Origin: Rhizobium sp. ARZ01
Lineage (GTDB): Bacteria > Pseudomonadota > Alphaproteobacteria > Rhizobiales > Rhizobiaceae
Direction of reading: 5' to 3'
Assembly (NCBI RefSeq): GCF_014851675.1
Contig: NZ_JACVAE010000001.1
Span: forward strand, 930,001-994,000
DNA: 64,000 nucleotides
Positions 56,365 to 64,000 of the stretch are shown piece by piece. Below the pieces are notes generated by a model. It was given only the letters and a program-made list of their open reading frames with translations, had not been told where the DNA came from and did not search any database. Made by a program: the position numbers and the translations under genes. The stretch's first letter is position 1; every line of letters begins with the position of its first letter.

Positions 56365-57246
56365 ATGAACCCCGTCGGGTTGATATCCATGCAGTACGCG
56401 CGGCCCTTCACGGCCGAGCACTTCCCGCTGTTTTCCGAGATGCGGCGGCTCGGCTACGATTTCGTTGAACTGCTCGTGCCGGAGCCGGGCGAACTCGACC
56501 TCGCGGACACGAAGAAGGCGCTCGACGAGGCCGGCCTGTCGGTCGTGCTTGCCGCCCGCGTCAACCTGCAGCGCAACCTTTCCTCCCACGACCCGGTCGC
56601 CCATCGCGCCGGTATCGACTATCTGAAGTACGCTGCCGATTGCGCGGCGGCACTGGGCTGCAGGATCGTCGGTGGCCCATTGACCGGCAATCCGCTGGTC
56701 TTCGCCGGCCGGCCGCCGCAGCCGGTCACGGAAGAGGAGCGGCTGGCCCGCAAGGCGCGCTGCGTTGCCGGCCTCAAGGAAGCCGGTGACTACGCGCAAA
56801 AGCTCGGGGTGATGCTGGCGGTCGAACCGCTGAACCGCTTCGAGAGCGACGTGCTGTGCACCACGCAGCAGGCGGTCGAACTGCTCGATGCCGTCGATCA
56901 CCCGGCGGTCCAGCTTATGCTCGACACGTTCCACATGCACATGGAAGAAGCCTCAATTGCGGAAGCGATCCGCCTCGGCGGCAAGCGCGTCGTGCATTTT
57001 CAGGCGAACGAGAACCACCGCGGTTTTCCGGGAACTGGTGCCACCGACTGGGTCGATGTTTTCCGCGCGCTGCATGATATCGGCTACGAGGGTCCGGTCT
57101 CACTCGAACCCTTCCGCCGCAACGACGACCGCTTCGGCGTTCCCTTCGCCCAATGGCGCCCGCCGCACGAAGACGAGTCCGAGCGGCTCGCGGCTTCCGC
57201 CGAATTCATCAAGTCCCACATCCTGCTGACGGAATATCGCCGATGA
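56365..57246 (+). CDS. Sugar phosphate isomerase/epimerase (AP-endonuclease-2 fold)
   Basis: The 293-residue TIM-barrel protein has the metal-binding residues expected for xylose-isomerase-like epimerases: EPLNRFESD (Glu), LMLDTFHMHMEE (Asp and His), HFQANENHRGFPGTG and SLEPF (Glu). Such enzymes epimerise ketoses or act on inositol intermediates. It overlaps the downstream oxidoreductase gene by four bases, and the pair resembles inositol or rare-sugar modules. Confidence 0.88.
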   Translation: MNPVGLISMQYARPFTAEHFPLFSEMRRLGYDFVELLVPEPGELDLADTKKALDEAGLSVVLAARVNLQRNLSSHDPVAHRAGIDYLKYAADCAAALGCRIVGGPLTGNPLVFAGRPPQPVTEEERLARKARCVAGLKEAGDYAQKLGVMLAVEPLNRFESDVLCTTQQAVELLDAVDHPAVQLMLDTFHMHMEEASIAEAIRLGGKRVVHFQANENHRGFPGTGATDWVDVFRALHDIGYEGPVSLEPFRRNDDRFGVPFAQWRPPHEDESERLAASAEFIKSHILLTEYRR

Positions 57247-58238
57247 CACTGAAAATTGGTTGGATCGGGTGCGGCGTCCACGCCACCCAGATGCTCTTGC
57301 CGCAACTCGTTCGCCACGATGTCGAACTGGTGGCGCTTTGCGACATCGACGGCAAGCGTCTTGCTTCCGCCGGCCGCCAGTTCGGCGTTTCCAAGCTGAC
57401 GAGCGACGCCGAGGAGTTGATCCGCACGCCCGGCATCGGCGCCGTCGGCATGGCGGTCGGTCCGGACCAGCATCTTGCTTTCGGCAAGATGGCGCTGGAG
57501 CGCGGCCTGCCGGTGTTCATGGAGAAGCCGCCATCGGGGAGCGCTGCCGGTGCGCGCGAACTGCTCGCTGCCTCCGAAAAGGCGAAGAAGCCGCTCCTCG
57601 TCGGTTTCATGAAGCGCTACTCGGCGGGCAACAAGATCGCCGCGAACATCATCCGCTCCGGTCGGTTCGGACAGGTCCTCGGGCTGACCGGCTACTACAT
57701 GACCGCGCCCGGCTACTTCGTCGGCAATGTCGACTATACCGGCTTCTTCCTGCACCACTGCGTGCATTACATGGATCTCGTTTCCTTCCTTGTGTCGCCG
57801 GTCACGAAGCTGACCGCGCGTAAGGTCGAGAAAGAGCCGGGTAAGGTGCTGTTCCATATCAATTTCGACTTTGAGTGCGGCGCGATCGGCACGATCGCCA
57901 TGGGCACGATCCAGTCGCGCGGTGCGCCGGTCGAGCGCATCGAACTGATGGGCGACCACCAGCGCATCGAGGTCGACAACGTCATCGAGGTCCGCTGGAA
58001 CCGCAATCCGCCCTTCAAGGTGGACGATCCGCTGGCGACCCTTTCCGATAGCGTCGATAGCCTGACCTGGAAGCCGAACTTCACGGCCGCCGCCAACGAG
58101 GATCCCAAGGGCTATTTCTCGCTGTTGGCCGACGTGATCCCGGCACTCGGCGGCGACGAAACGCCCGCACCCTCCATTCGCGACGGCGTGGTGGCGATGG
58201 AACGGCTGGAGACGTTGCGCCGCGAGCTGGCGCTTTAA
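57243..58238 (+). CDS. Gfo/Idh/MocA-family oxidoreductase
   Basis: An NAD(P)-dependent dehydrogenase of sugars or polyols. The Rossmann start IGWIGCGVHATQMLLPQL and the catalytic-region motif EKPPSGSAAGAREL with GFMKRYSAGN are present. The start at 57243 overlaps the isomerase stop (ATGA) and gives MTLKIGWIGCG. The 331-residue length fits the family. The substrate is unknown. Confidence 0.9.
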   Translation: MTLKIGWIGCGVHATQMLLPQLVRHDVELVALCDIDGKRLASAGRQFGVSKLTSDAEELIRTPGIGAVGMAVGPDQHLAFGKMALERGLPVFMEKPPSGSAAGARELLAASEKAKKPLLVGFMKRYSAGNKIAANIIRSGRFGQVLGLTGYYMTAPGYFVGNVDYTGFFLHHCVHYMDLVSFLVSPVTKLTARKVEKEPGKVLFHINFDFECGAIGTIAMGTIQSRGAPVERIELMGDHQRIEVDNVIEVRWNRNPPFKVDDPLATLSDSVDSLTWKPNFTAAANEDPKGYFSLLADVIPALGGDETPAPSIRDGVVAMERLETLRRELAL

Positions 58239-58362
58239 CGCGCTGCCGGTAATCGGCATCGATTATTCCGGCGGGGTTGTGCGTTGTCGCGCCCCATAGC
58301 AAGTTTGCGGCGTGTCCAGACGGAACCGCCGCGAAACCGATCAAAAGAGAGACAGGCAGATC

Positions 58363-59469
58363 ATGAAGACCCCCGTGATCCAGTTCGGCACGAGCCGGTT
58401 CCTGCAGGCCCATGCCGACCTGTTCCTTTCCGAAGGGACACCGGCGATGACGATCACGGTGGTCCAGACGTCCGGCGATCCGGCGCGGGCAGGGCGGCTT
58501 GCTGCTCTTGCCGCGCCTGAAGGTTATCCTGTGCGGGTCCGCGGCCTTCAGGACGGCCGGGTGATCGATGAGGAGCGTCGCGTCACTTCGGTCAAACGCT
58601 GCCTGTCGATGGCCGGCCAGTATGACGAGGTGCTGCGCGTGTTCGTGGAGGAGGCGGACTACGTTCTCTCCAATACCGGGGATTCGGGATACGAAGCCAA
58701 GCCAGAGGATACACAGTCCGCCTTTTCACCAGCGATGAGTTTCCCCGCCAAGCTCTACCATCTGCTGACCGCGCGCCATGCTGCCGGAGCCCCCCCTTTG
58801 ACCATCCTGCCGATGGAACTGATCGCCGATAACGGCAAAGTCCTGCGCGGGCTGGTTCTGGCGATCGCAAAGGCCAATGGCGCGTCGCCCGACCTGACGC
58901 GCTCCATCGCAGACGAAACCGTCTGGGCCTCCAGCCTCGTCGATCGCATTGTGTCCGCGCCGATAGAGCCAGCCGGTGCAGTGGCCGAGCCCTATGCGCT
59001 TTGGGCAATCGAGCGCACGCCGGGGCTGGTCGCGCCGACCGACCATCCGTCGATTCAGGTCGTCGATGACCTGAAGGCGATCGAGACGCTCAAGCTCCAT
59101 ATCCTCAATCTCGGCCACAGCGCGCTTGTCGATATGTGGATGACACGTGGTGCGCCTGCCGAAGCGATCGTGCGGGAGTTCATCGCACTGCCTGAAGTAG
59201 GGGCCGAGCTGGCGCAGATTTACCGGAACGAGGTTCTGCCCGCCTTTGGCGCGCTCGGTGGTGGCGAAGAAGCGGCCGCCTACCTTGCCGGCACCGTGGA
59301 ACGCTTTGCCAATCCTTTCCTGGATCACAGGATTTCCGACATCGCCCAGAACCATGCGCAGAAAGTCGAACGGCGGATAGCGGCCTTCATCCAGCTTGCG
59401 CGCGATGCCGGCTACGAAGGTGATTTTCCGATGCTCTCAGCGGTCATCCGGCGGGCCGCTGTTCGCTGA
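58363..59469 (+). CDS. Mannitol-dehydrogenase-family oxidoreductase (tagaturonate/mannonate type)
   Basis: The 368-residue protein has the NAD-binding start IQFGTSRFLQAHADLFL, VLSNTGDSGYEAKPEDT, the conserved LPMELIADNGKVLRG, HILNLGHSALVDMW and ERFANPFLDHRISDIAQNHAQKV with the active-site Lys. This resembles UxaB/UxuB-type tagaturonate or fructuronate reductases more than long-chain polyol dehydrogenases. I chose the ATG at 58363 since it gives MKTPVIQFGTSRF. It is probably the last gene of the cluster. Confidence 0.88.
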   Translation: MKTPVIQFGTSRFLQAHADLFLSEGTPAMTITVVQTSGDPARAGRLAALAAPEGYPVRVRGLQDGRVIDEERRVTSVKRCLSMAGQYDEVLRVFVEEADYVLSNTGDSGYEAKPEDTQSAFSPAMSFPAKLYHLLTARHAAGAPPLTILPMELIADNGKVLRGLVLAIAKANGASPDLTRSIADETVWASSLVDRIVSAPIEPAGAVAEPYALWAIERTPGLVAPTDHPSIQVVDDLKAIETLKLHILNLGHSALVDMWMTRGAPAEAIVREFIALPEVGAELAQIYRNEVLPAFGALGGGEEAAAYLAGTVERFANPFLDHRISDIAQNHAQKVERRIAAFIQLARDAGYEGDFPMLSAVIRRAAVR

Positions 59470-59572
59470 GCGCAATCGGCAGATCGCCGTTCGAGAGCTC
59501 GCGGAACCGAGGCCGTTGAGAGGCTTTGGCGTCAGCGCTTTGTTAGGACCAAATGTGAACCGTCAGACAGTA

Positions 59573-60214
59573 TCATAATACCTTCAGATAGCTGACGACC
59601 GCATCCGAGATCATTCCTTTATGCCGGGTCTTGGTCTCCGGTTCGGAAAGATCGCGGCGAAAAATCGTTCCGAACGTATAGCGGTTGGAAACCCGGAAGA
59701 AGCAGAAGGCGCTGATCATCATGTGGACATCGATCGGATCGGCTTCGCGACGGAATACACCCTGTTTGATACCCCGATCGAGAATGCTGGCGATCGTTTC
59801 GATGACCGAGACATTCAGGTCGCGAAGCGTGTCGGAGCGCAGCATGTGGGCGGCGTGATGAATGTTCTCGATGCTGACGAGACGGACGAAATCGGGATTG
59901 GCTTCGTCGTGGTCGAACGTCGTCGAGATCAGAGTTCTTAGCGCCTCTTCGGGCTCAAGGTCGGCGAGGTGCAGGTCCGCCTCGAGCGTGCGGATCTTCC
60001 GGTAGGAACGCTCCAGGACCGAGAGATAGAGCCCCTCCTTGCTGCCGAAGTAGTAGTATATCATTCGCTTGGAGGCGCGCGTCCGTTCGGCAATCGCGTC
60101 AACCCGCGCGCCCGCGAGCCCGTGAGTGGCGAATTCCTCAGTCGCTACGATCAGGATGTCTTCCTGCGTTGCTTGAGGATCGTTTTTCCTGCTGTTCCCA
60201 GGGCGCGCAGCCAT
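59573..60214 (-). CDS. TetR-family transcription regulator
   Basis: The N-terminal HTH domain (about residues 15-62) reads TQEDILIVATEEFATHGLAG, then IAERTRASKRMIYYYFGSKEGLYLSVLER, a canonical TetR helix-turn-helix. The C-terminal ligand domain is unrelated to named subgroups as far as I can see. It is transcribed divergently from the TRAP transporter across about 265 bp, which suggests it represses that unit and perhaps itself. Confidence 0.92.
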   Translation of the reverse strand: MAARPGNSRKNDPQATQEDILIVATEEFATHGLAGARVDAIAERTRASKRMIYYYFGSKEGLYLSVLERSYRKIRTLEADLHLADLEPEEALRTLISTTFDHDEANPDFVRLVSIENIHHAAHMLRSDTLRDLNVSVIETIASILDRGIKQGVFRREADPIDVHMMISAFCFFRVSNRYTFGTIFRRDLSEPETKTRHKGMISDAVVSYLKVL

Positions 60215-60338
60215 CTCCGCACTTTCTCCCTACCGCCTTGTTTTCAAAAATCTTATCAGCGAGATTCGGACGCGCCTCGTCCTGCACGTCCGAAGTGAAG
60301 TCTTATTGGGCTTGACGTTCTCTTTCAAGTCATCCCGC

Positions 60339-60366
60339 TTGACATCCGAACTAGTTAGTACATTTT
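60339..60366 (+). promoter_or_regulatory. Promoter with overlapping TetR-type palindrome upstream of the TRAP genes
   Basis: TTGACA at 60339-60344 is followed by the palindrome AACTAGTT (60349-60356) and AGTACATTTTG. The palindrome overlaps the region between -35 and -10. AT-rich palindromes of this CTAG type are common TetR operators. The nearest -10-like hexamer has short spacing, so promoter assignment is tentative. Confidence 0.4.
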
Positions 60367-60480
60367 GACAAAACGCACGAAAGCTGGGAGGAACGGTCGC
60401 CGTGCGTGTCGACAGATGTGGCGATGTGGCGGGTTCGGGTTCAACGTGTTGCAAGCTGCAACGGGACCCGGGAGGAGCGT

Positions 60481-61041
60481 ATGGCGAGGGCTATCGATTT
60501 CTGTTTCTTTCTGCTGAAGATCGCGATCGCGCTGCTGCTCGCCGGCATGGTGGTCCTGGTCTTCGGCAATGTCATCCTGCGCTATGCCTTCAATACGGGC
60601 ATCACTTACTCTGAAGAACTGTCGCGCATCTTTTTCGTCTGGCTGACATTCCTTGGCGCAGTGGTCGCCATGCGCGAACACGGGCACCTTGGCGTGGACA
60701 CGCTTTTGCGCCGCCTGCCACCTGCGGGTGCCAAGGCCGCGGCGCTTGCCGGTCAGCTTTTGATGCTTTGGGCGACTTGGTTGATGATCAGCGGCAGCTG
60801 GACACAGACGCTGATCAACCTGAACGTTTCCGCGCCCGCCACCGGCATTTCAATGGGCCTCTTCTACGGCGCAGGGCTCGCCTTCGGCATTCCGGCGTTC
60901 CTGATCATCCTGTGGGACATCTTCTCAGTCCTCACCGGGCGCATTGACGTCAGAACGGCAGAGCTCGTGCGTGAAAGCGAGGAGGAAGCCCTAGAAGACC
61001 ATCCCGAGCCCGAACTCGGCAATTCCATGTTGAAGCGTTGA
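60481..61041 (+). CDS. dctQ: TRAP transporter small permease (DctQ)
   Basis: A 186-residue protein with four membrane segments. It has the DctQ signature VFGNVILRYAFNTGITYSEELSRIFFVWLTFLGAVVAMREHGHLGVD. I chose the ATG at 60481 with GGAGGAG just upstream; an ATG at 60406 is in frame but adds an unusual Cys-containing stretch. TRAP importers use ion gradients to move organic acids. The large permease begins 10 bp downstream. Confidence 0.93.
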   Translation: MARAIDFCFFLLKIAIALLLAGMVVLVFGNVILRYAFNTGITYSEELSRIFFVWLTFLGAVVAMREHGHLGVDTLLRRLPPAGAKAAALAGQLLMLWATWLMISGSWTQTLINLNVSAPATGISMGLFYGAGLAFGIPAFLIILWDIFSVLTGRIDVRTAELVRESEEEALEDHPEPELGNSMLKR

Positions 61042-61051
61042 GGGCGGGGCG

Positions 61052-62332
61052 ATGACGGTAACGATCTTTCTCGGCGCTCTCCTCGGCCCCATGGCACTCG
61101 GCGTGCCGATTGCCTTTGCGTTGATCATCAGCGGCGTGGCTCTGATGATGTATCTCGACCTGTTCGATGCGCAGATCGTTGCGCAGAACGTGCTCAATGG
61201 TGCCGACAGCTTCCCGCTGATGGCGGTTCCCTTCTTCATGCTCGCCGGCGAGGTGATGAACGCCGGCGGCCTGTCGCGCAGGATCGTCAATCTGGCCATG
61301 GTGATGGTTGGCCACATTCGTGGCGGCCTCGGCTTCGTCGCGATCTTCGCCGCCTGCATCATGGCGAGCCTTTCCGGTTCAGCGGTGGCCGATGCCGCTG
61401 CCCTCGGTGCGCTCCTTTTGCCGATGATGCTGAAATCGGGCCACGATCCGGCGCGAGCCGGTGGGCTGCTGGCATCCGCCTCCATCATCGCACCGATCAT
61501 CCCGCCCTCCATCGGGTTCATTCTGTATGGCGTGGTCGGCGGGGTCTCGATCACCAAGCTCTTCTTGGCCGGCATCTTTCCCGGCATTCTGATCGCTGCT
61601 GCCCTTTGCGTCACCTGGCTCATCGTGGCGCGAAAGGAACAGTTCGAGCTGCCTCCACGGAGGAGCTTTGCCGAGCGCAGGAAGGCGTTCGTCGAGAGTA
61701 TCTGGGCGCTGCTTCTTCCGCTCATCATTATCGTCGGGCTAAAGTTCGGCGTCTTCACGCCGACCGAAGCCGGCGTCGTGGCGGCGGTCTATTCGCTGTT
61801 CGTGTCGATGGTGATCTATCGGGAATTGCCGCCGTCGAAGCTATTCCACGTCTTCGTTTCGGCAGCGAAGGTCACGTCCGTCGTCATGTTCCTCGTCGCT
61901 TGTGCTGCCGTGTCGGCCTGGCTGATTACCGTGGCGGATGTCCCCGGCGATCTCGCCAGGATGCTCGAGCCGCTGATGGACAATCAGACGCTGCTGCTCT
62001 TTGCGATCATGGTGCTCGTGGTCGCGGTCGGCACCGCAATGGATATGACCCCGACCATCTTGATCCTGACGCCTGTGCTGATGCCGATCATCAAGCAGGC
62101 GGGCATCGATCCGGTCTATTTCGGCGTGCTCTTCATCATCAACAATTCGATCGGCCTGATCACGCCCCCTGTCGGGACGGTGCTCAACGTCATCTGCGGC
62201 GTGTCGAAGCTGAAGATGGAGGAACTGATGAAGGGTGTCATGCCCTTCCTGATCGCCGAACTCATCGTCCTATTCCTGCTCGTGCTGTTCCCGCAACTGG
62301 TCACTGTGCCTGCGGCTTGGTTCGGACACTGA
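61052..62332 (+). CDS. dctM: TRAP transporter large permease (DctM)
   Basis: A 426-residue membrane protein with about twelve hydrophobic segments. Signatures include LMAVPFFMLAGEVMNAGGLSRRIV, LSGSAVADAAALGALLLPMM and ASIIAPIIPPSIGFILYG, with the conserved Pro-rich loop. It pairs with DctQ and precedes the binding protein after about 80 bp. Confidence 0.95.
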   Translation: MTVTIFLGALLGPMALGVPIAFALIISGVALMMYLDLFDAQIVAQNVLNGADSFPLMAVPFFMLAGEVMNAGGLSRRIVNLAMVMVGHIRGGLGFVAIFAACIMASLSGSAVADAAALGALLLPMMLKSGHDPARAGGLLASASIIAPIIPPSIGFILYGVVGGVSITKLFLAGIFPGILIAAALCVTWLIVARKEQFELPPRRSFAERRKAFVESIWALLLPLIIIVGLKFGVFTPTEAGVVAAVYSLFVSMVIYRELPPSKLFHVFVSAAKVTSVVMFLVACAAVSAWLITVADVPGDLARMLEPLMDNQTLLLFAIMVLVVAVGTAMDMTPTILILTPVLMPIIKQAGIDPVYFGVLFIINNSIGLITPPVGTVLNVICGVSKLKMEELMKGVMPFLIAELIVLFLLVLFPQLVTVPAAWFGH

Positions 62333-62411
62333 GCAACAACGAGCCTCCGATGCGGAGGCACACATTCAAACCGGCTTCAGCGGGGCGCTGGGCCACACAT
62401 GGGAGGAAAGC

Positions 62412-63425
62412 ATGTTGAACAGACTGATGAAATACGCGCTCGGCGTGGCATTGCCGATCGCAATCCTCGCCGGCTCGCCGGCAGCAGCCGAAATCCGCGA
62501 GCACCAGCTAAAGTTCGCCGCCGCCAACAACAAGGGCCACCCGCAGGTCACCGGCATGGAAAAATTCGCCGAGCTTGTGAAAGAAAAGAGCGGCGGCAAG
62601 ATCGAGGTCAAGCTGTTTCCGGGCGGCGTGCTCGGCGGTGACGTGCAGACCGTTTCGGCGCTGCAGGGCGGCGTCATCGAGATGACGGTGCTGAATGCCG
62701 GTATTCTGGCCAGTAACGTCAAGCAGTTCGGCGCCGTCGACCTGCCGTTCCTCTTCAACAGCGGCGAGGAAGCCGACAAGGTGATGGACGGTGCGTTCGG
62801 CACAAGCCTGATCGAGCTTCTGCCCGACACCGGCTTGGTCGGCCTTGCCTATTGGGAGCTGGGCTTCCGCAACCTCACCAACAATCGTCATCCGGTGACG
62901 AAGCTGGAAGACATCAAGGGTCTGAAGATCCGCACGATCCAATCGCCGATCCCGATCGAGTTGTTCAACGCGCTCGGCGCCAATGCCGTGCCGCTGCCTT
63001 ACACAGAACTCTATACGGCGCTCGAAACCGGCACGGTCGACGGCCAGGAAAACCCGGCTGCCAACATCCTCAACGCCAAGTTCTACGAAGTGCAGAAGTA
63101 CATGACGGTGACGCGCCATCAGTACAACCCGCAGATCGTGCTGATCAGTAAAAAGTTCTGGGACGGCCTGAACGACGAGGAGAAGGCGGTGTTCCAGTCG
63201 GCCGCGACCGAAGCACGCGACTATCAGCGCCAGGTCTCGCGCGAACTTGATGCAAAGGCGGTCGCCGAGATCAAGGCAACCGGCATGCAGGTCGATGAGC
63301 TGTCGCCGGAAGAAACGCAGAAGCTGCGCGACGCCGTGAAGCCGATGATCGAGAAGTTCAGCGCCGAGATCGGCGCCGACACCGTCACGGCCCTGTTCAC
63401 GGAACTCGACGCAGTCCGCAAGTGA
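62412..63425 (+). CDS. dctP: TRAP transporter substrate-binding protein (DctP)
   Basis: A 337-residue exported protein (signal peptide LPIAILAGSPAAAE) with DctP features: LKFAAANNKGHPQVTGMEKFAELV, the carboxylate-binding region LKIRTIQSPIPIELFNALGANAVPL and LYTALETGTVDGQENPAANI. The Arg in IRTIQ is the residue that usually binds the ligand's carboxylate. Ligand identity is unknown; the next gene, related to shikimate dehydrogenase, suggests quinate or shikimate. Confidence 0.94.
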   Translation: MLNRLMKYALGVALPIAILAGSPAAAEIREHQLKFAAANNKGHPQVTGMEKFAELVKEKSGGKIEVKLFPGGVLGGDVQTVSALQGGVIEMTVLNAGILASNVKQFGAVDLPFLFNSGEEADKVMDGAFGTSLIELLPDTGLVGLAYWELGFRNLTNNRHPVTKLEDIKGLKIRTIQSPIPIELFNALGANAVPLPYTELYTALETGTVDGQENPAANILNAKFYEVQKYMTVTRHQYNPQIVLISKKFWDGLNDEEKAVFQSAATEARDYQRQVSRELDAKAVAEIKATGMQVDELSPEETQKLRDAVKPMIEKFSAEIGADTVTALFTELDAVRK

Positions 63426-63432
63426 CACCTCT

Positions 63433-63457
63433 GCCGGCCCGCACATTGCGGGCCGGC
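63433..63457 (+). terminator. Stem-loop between dctP and the shikimate-dehydrogenase-like gene
   Basis: GCCGGCCCGC and GCGGGCCGGC form a ten-pair stem with a five-base loop eight bases after the dctP stop. The T content downstream is low, so it may attenuate rather than fully end transcription into the next gene. Confidence 0.55.
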
Positions 63458-63481
63458 CATCTTCCCGTGAAGGCAGCCAAG

Positions 63482-64000
63482 ATGGTCGAAACACTGCTCA
63501 AACCGACAAGGGCCGGATTGATCGGCGCCGGGATCCAGGCTTCGCTCACACCTGCGATGCACATGCGCGAAGGCGCAGCACAGGGGCTGACCTACGACTA
63601 CGAACTGATTGACCTTAACGAAATCGGCGCGACGGCGGACGACCTGCCGATGCTCATTGCCGATGCCGAGGCGAGGGGATTGTGCGGGCTCAACATCACG
63701 CACCCGTGCAAGCAGGCCATCATTCCCCATCTGGATGAACTGTCCGGCGAGGCGCGCGCCCTTGGGGCCGTCAATACCGTCGTGCTGATGGACGGACGAC
63801 GCCATGGCCACAACACCGACTGGTGGGGATTTGCCGAGAGCTTTCGCCGCGGCTTGCCGGATGCGGATCTGAATGCTGTCGTGCAGCTTGGGGCCGGCGG
63901 CGCAGGTGTAGCGACGGCCTATGCCATTCTTTCGCTTGGAGCACGTTCGCTTGTCGTCTTCGATAAGGAAGCGGAACGCTCCCGAGAACTTGCCGAGACC
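63482..64000 (+). CDS. Shikimate/quinate dehydrogenase-like protein, 3' end cut by window edge
   Basis: Translation from the ATG at 63482 stays open to the edge (173 codons). It has the substrate-domain start GLIGAGIQASLTPAMH, NITHPCKQAIIPHLDELSGEARALGAVNTV, the NTDWWGF motif and a nucleotide-binding glycine-rich loop LGAGGAGVATAYA. The Lys in HPCKQ and the Asp in NTD correspond to the catalytic pair. The usual NVTxPxK and NTDGxGF motifs are altered, and this variant resembles the quinate/shikimate dehydrogenases of catabolic pathways (QsuD-like) more than biosynthetic AroE. The C-terminus is missing because of the window end. Confidence 0.85.
   Translation, partial: MVETLLKPTRAGLIGAGIQASLTPAMHMREGAAQGLTYDYELIDLNEIGATADDLPMLIADAEARGLCGLNITHPCKQAIIPHLDELSGEARALGAVNTVVLMDGRRHGHNTDWWGFAESFRRGLPDADLNAVVQLGAGGAGVATAYAILSLGARSLVVFDKEAERSRELAET

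Overview
The window looks like chromosomal DNA from an alphaproteobacterium of the Rhizobiaceae (Sinorhizobium/Ensifer/Rhizobium-like). This is inferred from high GC, a bacterial phosphatidylcholine synthase, an NDUFA12-type complex I subunit, an alphaproteobacterial RNase E with a large acidic insertion in its S1 domain, and gene order typical of rhizobial chromosomes. No CRISPR array, rRNA or intact prophage was seen. One tRNA (Lys, TTT) is present.

Layout. 1-8.9 kb: dprA (cut by the window edge), plsY, an overlapping pyrB-pyrC pair in which the dihydroorotase has lost its active-site residues, aidB, an AEC transporter, a small membrane-protein pair, ruvX, a PhnA-domain gene and a frameshifted UPF0173 hydrolase. 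9-15 kb: gatC, gatA and gatB of the tRNA amidotransferase, separated by GNAT acetyltransferases, a YjhX-type toxin-like gene and a DUF1294 gene. 15-21 kb: NDUFA12, DUF2155, aat, accC-accB, aroQ, a DsbA-like oxidoreductase and an aminotransferase. 21-30 kb: rne with a long structured leader, diverging from an amidase, then PBP1A and prfB with a classical programmed frameshift. 30.3-34.2 kb: a compact envelope-glycan island (YdjC-type deacetylase, GT2 polyprenyl-phosphate glycosyltransferase, GtrA-type protein, ArnT-like membrane glycosyltransferase) ending next to a decayed transposase. 34.7-41.4 kb: nadK, a DUF4242-cyclase fusion, tRNA-Lys, a CcdA-like protein, a second AEC transporter, a UbiH-like monooxygenase and pcs. 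41.4-47.1 kb: a quinone reductase and a complete BMP-type ABC importer (ATPase, two permeases, binding protein) ending in a strong terminator. 47.3-49.1 kb: a collapsed remnant of a YtfQRT-YjfF-type sugar importer followed by a GntR regulator. 50.3-59.5 kb: a sugar/polyol/uronate uptake and catabolism cluster with its own GntR regulator and an esterase. 59.6-64 kb: a TetR regulator diverging from a DctQMP TRAP transporter followed by a shikimate-dehydrogenase-like gene cut by the window end.

The most interesting block is the 30-34 kb island. Its gene content matches the known logic of amino-sugar decoration of lipid A: Francisella FlmF2-NaxD-FlmK and Bordetella Lgm. There a GT2 enzyme loads an N-acetylhexosamine on a polyprenyl phosphate, a YdjC-family enzyme deacetylates it, it is flipped, and an ArnT-like enzyme transfers it. 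Here a GtrA protein could supply the flipping step. This is an inference from domain content, not a proven pathway. Other notable points are the inactive-looking dihydroorotase beside pyrB, the DUF4242-cyclase fusion, the merged ytfQ/yjfF pseudogene, and the TRAP plus shikimate-dehydrogenase-like module.

All calls come from reading the sequence and comparing with remembered family signatures; no database search was run.
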